A stretch of DNA of 64,000 nt from Solirubrobacterales bacterium 67-14 (GCA_001897355.1 MKST01000001.1:184583-248582); one strand, 5' to 3'. Positions 49,044-58,803 are shown, counted from the stretch's first letter. Numbers and translations are program-made. Notes: generated by a model not told the origin, from the sequence alone.

Positions 49044-49616
49044 ATGGATGACGATTTGACCCGTAGGGAGGGGGAAGAAGAGGGAGGCCCGCGCCGTCCC
49101 GACCCGGAAGAGCTCGACCCCCGGAAGGTGATCCTCCGACCGTTGAGCGAAGACCACGTCGGCGACCTGCGCTGGATCCACGAGCGGCCGGAGATCATCC
49201 GCTGGTGGGACGAGCCCGAAGAAGACTTCCCCTGGGACGAGCCCGAGTCGACCCGCCTGACCATCCTGGTCGACGGCCAGGTGGGCGGCATGATCCAGTA
49301 CTGGGAGGAAGACGAGCCCAAGTACCGTCACGCCGGCCTCGACCTGTTCATCGACCCCGCCTTGCACGACAAGGGAATCGGGACTCGGGCGGTGCGAGAG
49401 GTGGCCAGGTACCTGTTCGAGGCCCGGGGCCATCACCGCATCGAGATCGACCCGGCGGCCGACAATGCGGCGGCGCTCCGGGTCTACGAGAAGGTCGGCT
49501 TCAAGCCGGTCGGCCTGACCCGCCGGTCCGAACGCGACCCGGATGGCAAGGGCTGGCATGACGCCCTGCTCATGGACATGCTCTCGACCGAACTGACCAG
49601 CGGCGACGAAGGCTGA
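49044..49616 (+). CDS. GNAT family N-acetyltransferase (AAC(6')-like)
   Basis: VILRPLSEDHVGDLRWIHERPEIIRWW; DLFIDPALHDKGIGTRAVREVARYLFEARGHHRIEIDP. Confidence 0.88.
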   Translation: MDDDLTRREGEEEGGPRRPDPEELDPRKVILRPLSEDHVGDLRWIHERPEIIRWWDEPEEDFPWDEPESTRLTILVDGQVGGMIQYWEEDEPKYRHAGLDLFIDPALHDKGIGTRAVREVARYLFEARGHHRIEIDPAADNAAALRVYEKVGFKPVGLTRRSERDPDGKGWHDALLMDMLSTELTSGDEG

Positions 49617-49655
49617 CCCAGCCGGAAGCCGGCGGCCGCTCGGGCACCGGTGGCT

Positions 49656-52600
49656 TCAGCGCCTGACGACCTTGAAGGGCCGTGCCGGTTTGTTCGACCT
49701 GTCGGGACCGCTCGCGGCCTGGAGCGTCATCCGGTACTTACCGGGTTTCAGCGCCTTGCGTCCGATCCGGCCGGAGAAGGCGATCTTCCGCTTGCCGGCA
49801 TCCAGGTCCTTCCGGATCAGCTTGCCTCGCCGGACGAACCGGGTGCAGGCCTTCTTCTTCCGATTCTTGCGGGTTGCCTTGACGCATTTCTTGCCCGACT
49901 TTCGGCCCTTCAGCTTGCGGTCGATCCAGACCGTCACCGTCGCCTTGGTGTTCAGGCTGAAGCTGATCTTGGTGCCGCGCGGCGATTTCCGTTTCTTCTT
50001 GGCGGCAGCTTTCGCGGTCGCCTTCGGCGAGACCCGGAACTTCTTCGGCTTGAGCCGGACGCCGCTCAGCTTCGGCACGATCGCAGCCGGGTTGAGACAG
50101 CTGCCGGAGCGTACGTAGAGGTAAGTCGCGTAGATGTCACCGAGATCCCCGCTGGCCTCGTTGTGCCCGCGGCCTCGGTAGGCGATGCAGTCGCCGCCGT
50201 CGCTGACCACCGGCTCGGAAGAAGAGCCCTTGAACGGCTCGATACCGAACAGCGGCGGTCCGCTGACCTGGCCGGTGGCCAGATCCCGAACCACGACCGA
50301 GCTGTGGCCGGTGTTGTCGATGTCATCCCGCAGGTTGGTCGCGCTGGTGTCGAAGGCGAGGATGTCTCCGTCCCGGCTCAGGCTGGGCGAGCTGGAGTAA
50401 CTGTCGCCGGGTTGCCCGCCGCTGGAGATCGAGGCGAGGCTGTTGCTGCCATCGGCCAGGTTGCGAACCACCACTTGGTTGGTGCCGACCGGCCAGGGAG
50501 CGGTCGCCGGCACCGCGGCCTCGTCGCTGGCCGAGAAGGCGACTCGGCTGCCGTTGCCGCTGATCGCCGGGGGCCCGGCGTTGTAGTTGGCCAGCGACGC
50601 TCCAGCCAAGCCCGGCGCGCGCGAGACCAGTGCGGTCGTGTTGCCGGCCAGGTTGCGAAGGTAGACGCTCTGGTTGGGGGCGGGGTCGTCGGGGCTCAGG
50701 TTGGTCGCGTAGGTGACGAAGACGACCTTCGAACCGTCGTAGCTGAGTGACGGGTAGTTCGAATCCGCATTCGCCAGGTCACCGGATTCGCCGCCGGCGC
50801 GGGAGATGATGGAAGTCTTGCCGGCGGCGAGATCCCGGACGTAGATGGTCTCGTAGGTGCCGGGGCTCCCGAGGTTCGAAGCGGTCGAGCGGAATGCGAC
50901 CCGGTTGCCGTCGCCGCTGATGACCGGTGCGTCGCTGCTTTCGTCGCCGACCGCCCCCGTGGCCCCGTCGGCCCGGGAGGCCAGGGTGGTCACGTCCGTG
51001 TCCAGGTTCCGTACGTAGACATCGGCCTTGTCGTTGGTGTCGGCCGGCACCAGCTGTCCCACCGCCGTAAACGCGACCACCTTGCCATCGGAGCTGATCG
51101 TGGCGTCGCTGGCCCGGTTCGCCTTGGCGCCGTTCGCGCCGCTGGCCCTGGAGACGAGCTCGAACTCGCCGGTCTTGAGGTCACGGCGGTAGATCTGGCC
51201 GCCGTCGCCGTCCTGCGCCGCCTCTGGCAGGTGCGCGGAACCGCTTGAAAAGATCTGGTAGCGGCCGGTCGCGCTGATCGTCCGTCGGCCGTAGTTGTAA
51301 TCGCCGAAACCAGGGGTGCGGACCGGTGCCGTCCCCTTGGGCCGGGAGACCAGGTCGATCGCCCCCGAGGGGAGGCTGCGCTCGAAGACCGAGGCGAGGT
51401 CCGGGTCGCTGTCCGGTGTGGCCCCGCCAGCCTCGCCCCAGGTCGCGGACTGGCCGTCGCCCGAGATCGTCCCTTCGACCGCGTAACTGTTTCGGTACGA
51501 AACCAGCGAGGTTTGATCGGTGCTGCGGTCCCTCATGTAGACCCCGTAGTAGTCGGGGGACGGTCCCAGGTTCTCGGCGTCGGAAGAGAAGATGACTCTC
51601 GATCCGTCGTCGCTGATGCTCGGAGTGTGGGCTCGGCTGTCGGCGTTGGCCCCGCTCGCTCCGCTCGCCCGGCTGACCAGCTCGGACGGGATCGCCGCCA
51701 TGCTGCGCACGTAGACGCTGGCATCGTGGTCCGGATCGGTCACGCCGTTGTCGAGCAGGTCGGCGGCGTAGCTGGTGAACGCGACCTCGACCTCGCTCAG
51801 GGCGCCGGGTGAGCCGGCGATCAGCGCTTCGTCGCTGCCGTCGTTCGCGGAAGCGGTCGCATCGTTGTACTTGGCACTGACCAGATAGGTGGAGTCGCTG
51901 TCCATGTCCCGGAGGAAGATGTCCTCGCTGTAGGTGCCGTTGTTGTCGGAGAAACCCGCCACCAGGTCGGTCGCGTCGGAGGAGAAGACCACCCATTTGC
52001 CGTTGCCGCTGATTGCTCCGTCGTCCGAGGGGTCGTTGCCGGCCGTGGACGCGCCGGACTTGGCCGAGACCAGGGTCGAGGTGCCATCGGCCAGCTTCAT
52101 CCGGTAGACGTCGTCCTCGGTGTTCGAGTCCCCCGGTGTGAGGGCCTGGCTGGTGGTGAAGAGGACGTACTTGCCGTCGGCAGAGATATCGGTGAGGTAG
52201 GCGTCGTCGGTGACCGATGGGGTCAGCAGGGTCGTCGTGCCGGCCTGGATGTTGCGGAGATAGACGTCCATGTTGGCGTCGGTGTCAGCGGGGACGGCCT
52301 GCACGTCGGTCGAGAAGGCGACGAGGTTGCCGTCCCCGCTGGGGAAACAGTTGTAGATCGCATTGTCGAGCGGCGCCCCGTTCATGCCGTCGGCGCGGTT
52401 GACGAGCACGACATCCCCGGTCTGGGTGTCCTTGCGGAAGAGGTGGGTCAGGTCGGGGTTGATCCCGGCTGCCAGGTTGTCTGAATCCGAGAAGAAGAAG
52501 ACGTATCGGCCGGTGGTGTTCACCGGTGAGGTCGCGTACCCGGGACCCAGCGTGCCTGAGTTTCCGCCCGGGACGGCATTGGCCGGCAGGTCCAGGTAGC

Positions 52601-52721
52601 TGGTCGGGAACGTGTCCCCGACCAGGGCCGTGCCCGCCGAGGCGGCGGAGCAGAAAACCATGGCCGACCCCAGAACGAGCGTGATCAGAACCGCCTTTGT
52701 CCTCATCGAAACGTCCCCCAT
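49656..52721 (-). CDS. Secreted TolB/PD40-type beta-propeller protein with basic C-terminal tail
   Basis: Many ISADGKYVLFTT / ISGNGKWVVFSS repeats alternating with VYVRNL; signal peptide (initiation at 52721 or internal Met 52706). Confidence 0.85.
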   Translation of the reverse strand: MGDVSMRTKAVLITLVLGSAMVFCSAASAGTALVGDTFPTSYLDLPANAVPGGNSGTLGPGYATSPVNTTGRYVFFFSDSDNLAAGINPDLTHLFRKDTQTGDVVLVNRADGMNGAPLDNAIYNCFPSGDGNLVAFSTDVQAVPADTDANMDVYLRNIQAGTTTLLTPSVTDDAYLTDISADGKYVLFTTSQALTPGDSNTEDDVYRMKLADGTSTLVSAKSGASTAGNDPSDDGAISGNGKWVVFSSDATDLVAGFSDNNGTYSEDIFLRDMDSDSTYLVSAKYNDATASANDGSDEALIAGSPGALSEVEVAFTSYAADLLDNGVTDPDHDASVYVRSMAAIPSELVSRASGASGANADSRAHTPSISDDGSRVIFSSDAENLGPSPDYYGVYMRDRSTDQTSLVSYRNSYAVEGTISGDGQSATWGEAGGATPDSDPDLASVFERSLPSGAIDLVSRPKGTAPVRTPGFGDYNYGRRTISATGRYQIFSSGSAHLPEAAQDGDGGQIYRRDLKTGEFELVSRASGANGAKANRASDATISSDGKVVAFTAVGQLVPADTNDKADVYVRNLDTDVTTLASRADGATGAVGDESSDAPVISGDGNRVAFRSTASNLGSPGTYETIYVRDLAAGKTSIISRAGGESGDLANADSNYPSLSYDGSKVVFVTYATNLSPDDPAPNQSVYLRNLAGNTTALVSRAPGLAGASLANYNAGPPAISGNGSRVAFSASDEAAVPATAPWPVGTNQVVVRNLADGSNSLASISSGGQPGDSYSSSPSLSRDGDILAFDTSATNLRDDIDNTGHSSVVVRDLATGQVSGPPLFGIEPFKGSSSEPVVSDGGDCIAYRGRGHNEASGDLGDIYATYLYVRSGSCLNPAAIVPKLSGVRLKPKKFRVSPKATAKAAAKKKRKSPRGTKISFSLNTKATVTVWIDRKLKGRKSGKKCVKATRKNRKKKACTRFVRRGKLIRKDLDAGKRKIAFSGRIGRKALKPGKYRMTLQAASGPDRSNKPARPFKVVRR

Positions 52722-52903
52722 GCCATTCCTTTCCGCAGGGCGGGTGAGCCGCCTTTTGTTGTCCGGATGCTACCCCGCGGATGCCGCGAATTTCAAACGC
52801 TTCTCGATCTCGCCCCGGTACGCCTGAGACCGATCCCGGTCGCAGGAAGGGAATTCCGTTGGTCTTGGGTAATCATTGGGTAGTCACGACGAAGGAACTG
52901 TCG

Positions 52904-53704
52904 ATGCGTCGATCCAGAAAAGCGAAGAAAGAAACCCAGCCGGAGCCCCGGCCAGACGACACCCAGGAAATGTTCACCACCGGCCCGGGCCAGCCCGACG
53001 GCCCGGAGGAGACGCGGGAGTACGAGACGGTCGCGGTCGAGGCGGAAGAGCCTGTGCCGGTCGACGAAGAACCGGAGATCGAGGAGCCCGAACCGACCGA
53101 GGAGCCCGAACCGGTCGAGGACGAGGGAATCGAAGCCGGGGAGGACGAGCCCTTCGACGAGGAGGAACTGGAAGCGGTCGAGGACGAAGCCTGGGAAGGC
53201 GACGGTTACGAGGATTGGGATGAGGACGCCGACGAAACCGAGTTGATCGAATCGGTCCCGCAAAGCGAGCCCCAGAAGTCTGGCACCGATGATTTCAAGG
53301 CCTGGCTGGTCGCCTTCAGGCAGCGGGCCGGGACCATCTGGAAGGGCTTCTGGGCACGGATCGGGGCGATCAAGCTTCCCCGTCACGAGATCGATGGCCA
53401 GAAGGTGCTGGCGGTCGCCGGGATCCTCGCGGTCGCGGCGATGGTCGGTGCCGGTGGCTACCTGCTCGGCAAGGGATCCGGGGACGACGTGGACCAGGCG
53501 CGACTCGAGGGAGAGTTCGCGGGCAAACGGGCGGGGGCGGTCGAAGGCGCGACCAAGGGCTATGCGGCCGGCTTCAAGCGTGGTCGTGACCAGGCCTTCC
53601 GCAAGTCGTATTCGGCCTCCTACAAGCGCAACTACATCCGCGCCTACAGCAAGGCCGGCATGGACGCTCCCAAGCCCCAGGACATCGAGGTTCCGAAACC
53701 ATGA
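52904..53704 (+). CDS. Single-pass membrane protein, acidic N-terminus and glycine-zipper-like C-terminus
   Basis: TM VLAVAGILAVAAMVGAGGYLLGKG followed by GEFAGKRAGAVEGATKGYAAGFKRG. Confidence 0.7.
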   Translation: MRRSRKAKKETQPEPRPDDTQEMFTTGPGQPDGPEETREYETVAVEAEEPVPVDEEPEIEEPEPTEEPEPVEDEGIEAGEDEPFDEEELEAVEDEAWEGDGYEDWDEDADETELIESVPQSEPQKSGTDDFKAWLVAFRQRAGTIWKGFWARIGAIKLPRHEIDGQKVLAVAGILAVAAMVGAGGYLLGKGSGDDVDQARLEGEFAGKRAGAVEGATKGYAAGFKRGRDQAFRKSYSASYKRNYIRAYSKAGMDAPKPQDIEVPKP

Positions 53705-54219
53705 GCCCGGGCCGGCTCGCGCCCTGGCTGATCGGCAGCGCGCTGGTCATCCTCTTGGCGGGGACGGCCGGCTGGGTGATCGGGGCGGGTGCCGCCACCG
53801 GCAAGCGCGACGCCCGGTCGGCCCACGACCGGGGCTACGCGGAAGGTTTCGAGCTGGTCTTCGCCGGTGCCCATCGGGAGACGGCCCGGCGGGGGTTCAC
53901 GGCCGGTGCGAAGCGGGGCAAGCTGGCCGGGGCCAAGACCGGCTCCCGCGAGGGCTGGACGATCGGCGCCGGCAACGCCGGCATCGAGCAGGCCGTGGAA
54001 TCCCAGAAGGCGGCCGAGAGCTCCGCTTCATCGGCTGAGTCGGAGATCGCGGCCCGACAGGCGAACTGCGGGGTCGTCCCCGCTGCCCCGTCATGGTGCC
54101 CGACCAGTTCCGAGCTCGATGCCTACAAGCAGGCGGTGAGGGCCGCTAAGGAAGCCGCGGAACAGGCGGAGAAGGAAAAGGAACAGAAGAAGCCGAGGCC
54201 GCCCGGAGCCGCCCAATGA
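53701..54219 (+). CDS. Single-pass membrane protein, glycine-zipper-like, paralogue of neighbours
   Basis: ATGA overlap with the previous gene; ARRGFTAGAKRGKLAGAKTGSREGWTIGAG. Confidence 0.7.
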   Translation: MSPGRLAPWLIGSALVILLAGTAGWVIGAGAATGKRDARSAHDRGYAEGFELVFAGAHRETARRGFTAGAKRGKLAGAKTGSREGWTIGAGNAGIEQAVESQKAAESSASSAESEIAARQANCGVVPAAPSWCPTSSELDAYKQAVRAAKEAAEQAEKEKEQKKPRPPGAAQ

Positions 54220-54599
54220 GCCAGTGGCGCAAACCCTTGCTGGCCGTGCTCGCCGTCCTCGTGGCTGTGGCCGGGATCGGGTTCGGGATCGGCTACCTGA
54301 GCCGACCGGATGATTCCGGCCCCGACCTGACCGCCGAAGAGGCTTTCTCCCAGGCCCGGGAGGAGGCCATGAAACAGGTCAGCAGCGAGATGGCCCGGCG
54401 GGGTTTCGTCGAAGGCAAGCGCGACGGCCGCAGCCACGGGATCATCGCCGGGGGCATGGCCGCCGAATCAGCGGTGACGATCAAGTTCCGCCAAGAGCGC
54501 GCTTCCGCCGCCCAGTCGGAAGCGGCCGAAGCTCAATCCGAGCTGGCCGGGATGGCCGCCGCCCCGGCTCCGCCGACCTTCACCCCGGACGACGGCTGA
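54216..54599 (+). CDS. Single-pass membrane protein, glycine-zipper-like, paralogue of neighbours
   Basis: ATGA overlap; ARRGFVEGKRDGRSHGIIAGGMAAESAV. Confidence 0.7.
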   Translation: MSQWRKPLLAVLAVLVAVAGIGFGIGYLSRPDDSGPDLTAEEAFSQAREEAMKQVSSEMARRGFVEGKRDGRSHGIIAGGMAAESAVTIKFRQERASAAQSEAAEAQSELAGMAAAPAPPTFTPDDG

Positions 54600-54614
54600 C
54601 CCCGCCAGGGTCAG
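54596..54614. terminator. Hairpin between convergent genes
   Basis: CTGACCC-CGCCA-GGGTCAG. Confidence 0.5.
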
Positions 54615-56734
54615 TGCCGGCGCTTCTTCTTTTTCGCCTTCTTGCCGAGCAGCTTGACGGTCTTCGACTTGGCCAGTGCCTTGCCGCCGGTCGGGGTGTT
54701 GGTCACCTTGACCTTGACCTTGGCCGAGCCCTTCTTCTTCAGCTTCTTCTTGAGCTTCGCCTTGGGCCGCAGCTTCAGGGTCACCGTCTGGTTCTTCTTG
54801 GCCACCTTGGCGGTGGCCTTGTTCAGGCCGGGACCGGTCAAGACCACCTTGCCGGGGCTGGCGACCTTGACCTTCAGGGTCGCGGTGCCCTTCTTGCGGT
54901 TCGCCTTGAAGCCCTTGAAGGCGAAGGCGTTGGAGGGCGGGATGACCACGACCGGTTCCTTGTAGGTGAACCAGACCGGGGTCGAGTAGGCCTCGATCAT
55001 GGTGGCGCTCCCCTGGGCCCGGTCGAGTTCGAACGAGTAACGACCGGACTCGGTGACGTTGAAGGTGTGGCTGAAGTCATCACCGGTAACAGGGGTCGAA
55101 TCCACTTCGATGCCGTCCTGGAGCAGCTTCAGGGTGTACGTGCCGGCCCGGGTCGCAGATGCTCCGGCCTTGGTCACGTGGATCTGGATGTTCATCGACG
55201 GCCCGGTCACCGAATCGCCCGGGAGCGCGGCCAGGTCGGCCTTGCCTGGCTCTCCGGCGACCATCTCCACGTCGGGGGCGTCGGCCCCGAAGGGCTTGAC
55301 GTAGGTGTGGCCCGCCTTGACCGCGTCGATGATCGCCCGGGTCGAGAGCTGGGTCGCGTGGACCACGGTCGCGCCGCGGCCGACCTGGCCGTCGAAGGCG
55401 CCGGTCGACCCGCCGGCCTGATGGTCATCGCTGGAGCCAACCGCAGCGATGTGGTAGCCGGCCGCGAGCAGCCGTTCGTAGGTCTTGATCGAGTCGGTGG
55501 TGAAGGGATTCATCTGGGTCGGGTTCGCCATCGGTACCCCGGCGGCGCCGTTCTGGATCTCGAGCGCGTTGACCTTGCCCCAGTTGGTCTGCTCGTCGGT
55601 GTACGTCCAGGCGCAGCCGCGGCAGGCGGCCGGCGCGGTCTTGAGCGTCTCGGGGTGGTTCACCTGCGTGAATCCGCCCCCGTCGAGGACCGGCTGCATC
55701 TGCGAGGCCGGTTCGAGCGCCGGGCGGACCAGGCTCACCGTGTCGTCGCTGATGTCGCTGGTGCCGTTGCCGTCCCAGCGGTAGACGTCGCTGAACCGGA
55801 AATCGGCGAAGTAGCTCGAGCCGGTCGCGTTCCAGTGGCCGTTGTAAGTCGTCTCCTCGATCCCGGGGATGACCAGCTTGCCGGGGAAGCTGTACTCGCT
55901 GCGGCCCAGGATGCCTTGGGAGTTGTCGTTGTTGTGGTCGACCAGGGTCATGAAATCGAGGCCGTTGCCACCCTGGCTGAGCGGCTTGAAACCGAGGTCC
56001 ATGGTCTGCTTCATGGTGGCGTTGCCGGGCTCCATCTCGCCGTGGACATGCATGTCACCCGTGTACCAGCCGGGGTTCGGGTTCGCGGTGTACGGCTGGT
56101 AAGGGGAGTCGGCGGGCACGTCGTCGGTCGCATCGGCCCACTCCGGGGCGGTGCTGGTCGTCACCTCGACCGTCCAGTCGACGCCCTGGCCGCCGGGGTT
56201 GATCCAGCCACCCCCGAGCTCGACCGCCCATTCGCCGGCCGCGATCGGGCCCGGCTTGAAGGCCCGGGTCGTGTAACCGGGGACGTAATTCTTCTTCCCC
56301 GCCAGATAGGTGGCCTCGTCCGTGTATCCGTTCTCGCCGATCCCGATCGTGCGCACGGCGCTGCCGCTCCAGCCGCGGCGCTGAGCCTGGTTCCAGACGT
56401 CGGCGCCGGCCGGCTTCGCTCCGTAGACGCCGAGGTCGAGAGTCGGCTTGGTGGCACCGCTGGAGTTCTCGGCCGGGTCCGTGGCGGTGAAGCAGTAGCG
56501 GATCTTCATGCCCTTGATCCCACTTCCGACGTCGAACGGGATCTGGATGAACTTGCCGTTCAGCGCGGGGTCGAAGTGGCCCGTGAAGACCTGGGTGGAC
56601 CCGCCGGAGAGGAAATCGTTGTTGTCGCCACCGTTGCTGGTCGGAAGGCCGCAGTCGGCTGACGCAAAAGCGGGCAGGACGGCGGCGGCGCAAAGCGCGG
56701 CGGCGCCGATGATGGCGATGCGGATTCTCCTCAT
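54611..56734 (-). CDS. Secreted PHP-domain (CehA/McbA-like) metallohydrolase with basic C-terminal module
   Basis: GWYTGDMHVHGEM, DFMTLVDHNND, VGSSDDHQAGG; KKKKRRH C-terminus. Confidence 0.85.
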   Translation of the reverse strand: MRRIRIAIIGAAALCAAAVLPAFASADCGLPTSNGGDNNDFLSGGSTQVFTGHFDPALNGKFIQIPFDVGSGIKGMKIRYCFTATDPAENSSGATKPTLDLGVYGAKPAGADVWNQAQRRGWSGSAVRTIGIGENGYTDEATYLAGKKNYVPGYTTRAFKPGPIAAGEWAVELGGGWINPGGQGVDWTVEVTTSTAPEWADATDDVPADSPYQPYTANPNPGWYTGDMHVHGEMEPGNATMKQTMDLGFKPLSQGGNGLDFMTLVDHNNDNSQGILGRSEYSFPGKLVIPGIEETTYNGHWNATGSSYFADFRFSDVYRWDGNGTSDISDDTVSLVRPALEPASQMQPVLDGGGFTQVNHPETLKTAPAACRGCAWTYTDEQTNWGKVNALEIQNGAAGVPMANPTQMNPFTTDSIKTYERLLAAGYHIAAVGSSDDHQAGGSTGAFDGQVGRGATVVHATQLSTRAIIDAVKAGHTYVKPFGADAPDVEMVAGEPGKADLAALPGDSVTGPSMNIQIHVTKAGASATRAGTYTLKLLQDGIEVDSTPVTGDDFSHTFNVTESGRYSFELDRAQGSATMIEAYSTPVWFTYKEPVVVIPPSNAFAFKGFKANRKKGTATLKVKVASPGKVVLTGPGLNKATAKVAKKNQTVTLKLRPKAKLKKKLKKKGSAKVKVKVTNTPTGGKALAKSKTVKLLGKKAKKKKRRH

Positions 56735-56805
56735 GGCTACAGAATATTCCCCGGGGTTGGAAGTGAAGTTTCAGGCAGGTGACACAACAACCCGCGATTC
56801 GGGGC

Positions 56806-56820
56806 TAAGCTTCGGTCATG
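56806..56820 (+). promoter_or_regulatory. Leaderless-type -10 TAAGCT-N6-ATG
   Basis: TAAGCT 56806-56811, ATG 56818. Confidence 0.5.
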
Positions 56821-57318
56821 TCGCGTCCGAAGGGAGTTTCAGCCGTCCTTGTCCTGCTCTGTCTCGGCCTCTTCGCCTACGGCTGTGGGGGTGACGATGA
56901 CGGGGCCACCCAGGAGCAGCTCGACAAGGCCAAGGCCGAAGGCGCCAAGGAGGCTCGGGAGCAGGCCAAACTGGACCAGCTGCAGAACCAGATCAAGCAG
57001 CTGCAGAAGAAGACCAACAACGGCTCCCGCAAGAACTCGCGCTCGAACGGCAACTCCGGCCGGGGCGACGGCTACTACGAGAACGGCTCCTCGTCCGGCG
57101 GGCCGGTGTCCAGCTGCGCCACCGGGGTGGAGGTCGGGCCGAACACCTCCTGCGCCTTCGCCATGAACGTGGCCGGTGAGTACGGCAGCAATCCGGGCGC
57201 CTCGACGATCCACGCCTACAGCCCGGTGACCGGCGACTACTACACGATGTCCTGCGGCCCCTGGAACGGCGGCACCGTCTGCACCGGGGGCAACGGCGCC
57301 GCGGTCTACATGCCTTGA
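56818..57318 (+). CDS. Putative lipoprotein with coiled coil and Cys-containing C-terminal domain
   Basis: Signal peptide ending GLFAYGCGGDDDG; EQAKLDQLQNQIKQLQKK coiled coil; CATGVEVGPNTSCAFAMNVAGEY...YTMSCGPWNGGTVCTGG. Confidence 0.7.
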   Translation: MSRPKGVSAVLVLLCLGLFAYGCGGDDDGATQEQLDKAKAEGAKEAREQAKLDQLQNQIKQLQKKTNNGSRKNSRSNGNSGRGDGYYENGSSSGGPVSSCATGVEVGPNTSCAFAMNVAGEYGSNPGASTIHAYSPVTGDYYTMSCGPWNGGTVCTGGNGAAVYMP

Positions 57319-58307
57319 GGCAGCTGCGCGAGTTGACGCGTCTGCGTCCGGTCGCGTTGGCCGGCGTCTGCCTCGCCCTCGCCCTGGCCGGTTGCGGCGG
57401 TGACGGCGAGGAGCCGACGGTTCGAGTGGCGCCGGACCAGAGTGGCCGGATATCGAAGCTGGAGAAGCGCAAGCAGCGTCTCGAAAGGCAGCTCAAGGCC
57501 CAGGAGAAGGTGGCGGCCGCCGCGGCGAAGGAGAAGACGGCCGAGGTGGGTGGCGACGACTCGGTCAACTCGATCCTCGCTGGCCAGCCCGGTTCTGCGG
57601 GCCTGGTGATCGGCGCCCCGGGTCGTGGCGGACCGGACCTCAGCGGCGGATCCTTTGCCACCGGTGACGCCTGGTCGACGATCAAGGTGCCGATCGCGGA
57701 AAGGGTGCTCGAGGATTTCGGTGGCCCTTCGGGGATCAGTGCGAGCCAGCAGGCCAACATCACCAGCGCGATCACGCTTTCCGACAACGATGCGGCAGCA
57801 GCATTGTTCGGTGACCTCGAGCGGGAACACGGTGGCCTGGCGCCCGCTTCGGAAGCGGTCGGTGAGGTGCTGCGGCGGGCCGGTGACAGCGAGACGACGA
57901 TCTCGACCGTGGGCCGGGGCAGCTTCTCGTCCTACGGCCAGACCGACTGGTCACTGGCCAACCAGTTCAAGTACATGGCCGCCCTGGCCGGGGGCTGCAT
58001 CGGCAACTCGGCCGGCCGCTCCTACCTGCTCGGCCAGATGGCGGCGGTCGGCGGCAGCGACACCTTCGGGCTCGGGTCGGTGGGTTTTCCGGCCAAGTGG
58101 AAGGGCGGCTGGGGCCCTGGCACGGACGGCAAGTACCTGGTCCGGCAGATGGGCGTCATGGAAGTGGACGGGAAGCAGGTCGTCGTGGCCATGGCGGCGA
58201 TCCCGGATGACGGGACATTCGAGTCAGGCATGACAATGCTCAGCGACATCGCCCGTGCCGCGGCATCGCGCCTGGCCGACCAGGTTTCGGGGCCGACCGG
58301 CTGCTGA
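57315..58307 (+). CDS. Lipoprotein with serine beta-lactamase/PBP-like fold
   Basis: Lipobox ALAGC; SxxK (STIK), SDN (LSDNDAA), KGG (WKGGWG); coiled coil; TTG start overlapping the upstream TGA. Confidence 0.75.
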   Translation: MRQLRELTRLRPVALAGVCLALALAGCGGDGEEPTVRVAPDQSGRISKLEKRKQRLERQLKAQEKVAAAAAKEKTAEVGGDDSVNSILAGQPGSAGLVIGAPGRGGPDLSGGSFATGDAWSTIKVPIAERVLEDFGGPSGISASQQANITSAITLSDNDAAAALFGDLEREHGGLAPASEAVGEVLRRAGDSETTISTVGRGSFSSYGQTDWSLANQFKYMAALAGGCIGNSAGRSYLLGQMAAVGGSDTFGLGSVGFPAKWKGGWGPGTDGKYLVRQMGVMEVDGKQVVVAMAAIPDDGTFESGMTMLSDIARAAASRLADQVSGPTGC

Positions 58308-58333
58308 GCACCGGCCCTGTCGGCCCGGTGGCG

Positions 58334-58348
58334 TAATGTCCACGTATG
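58334..58348 (+). promoter_or_regulatory. Leaderless-type -10 TAATGT-N6-ATG
   Basis: TAATGT 58334-58339, ATG 58346. Confidence 0.5.
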
Positions 58349-58795
58349 GATCGCGAGACCGTAATCCGCGAGTTGAGGCTCGAGCCGCTGCCCAAGGAGG
58401 GTGGCATGTATCGCCGCAAGTTCCGTGACGAGAACTCCAGTTCGATCTATTTCCTGATCGAACCCGACTCGCCGACCAAGCTCCACCGGTTGCCCTGGCC
58501 CGAGATCTTCCATTTCTACGCCGGCGCCCCGGCCCGGATCCACATCCTCGGCCCGGAACCGGGCGCCGCCCGGCAGCCGACCTTGGGCATCGGGCTGGAG
58601 GAGGGCGAGCGTCCCCAGATCCTCGTCCCGGCGGCGAGCTGGCAGGCGGCGGAGACGACCGGCGCCTGGACCCTGCTCGGCACCACCATGGCCCCGGGCT
58701 TCGACTGGGACCGTTTCGAGCTCGGCAAACGCGAGCGGCTGCTCAAGTACTGGCCCGACCAGCGCGAAGTGATCGAGCACCACACCGTCGGCTGA
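58346..58795 (+). CDS. Cupin, DUF985 family
   Basis: LRLEPLPKEGGMYRRKFRDENSSSIYFLIEPDSPTKLHRLPWPEIFHFYAG. Confidence 0.9.
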   Translation: MDRETVIRELRLEPLPKEGGMYRRKFRDENSSSIYFLIEPDSPTKLHRLPWPEIFHFYAGAPARIHILGPEPGAARQPTLGIGLEEGERPQILVPAASWQAAETTGAWTLLGTTMAPGFDWDRFELGKRERLLKYWPDQREVIEHHTVG

Positions 58796-58803
58796 GAAGC
58801 GGC

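Noticed and set aside
54614-56662. 682-aa plus-strand ORF opposite the PHP hydrolase
   Set aside because: Shadow ORF; no domain signal, Gly/Arg/Val-rich.
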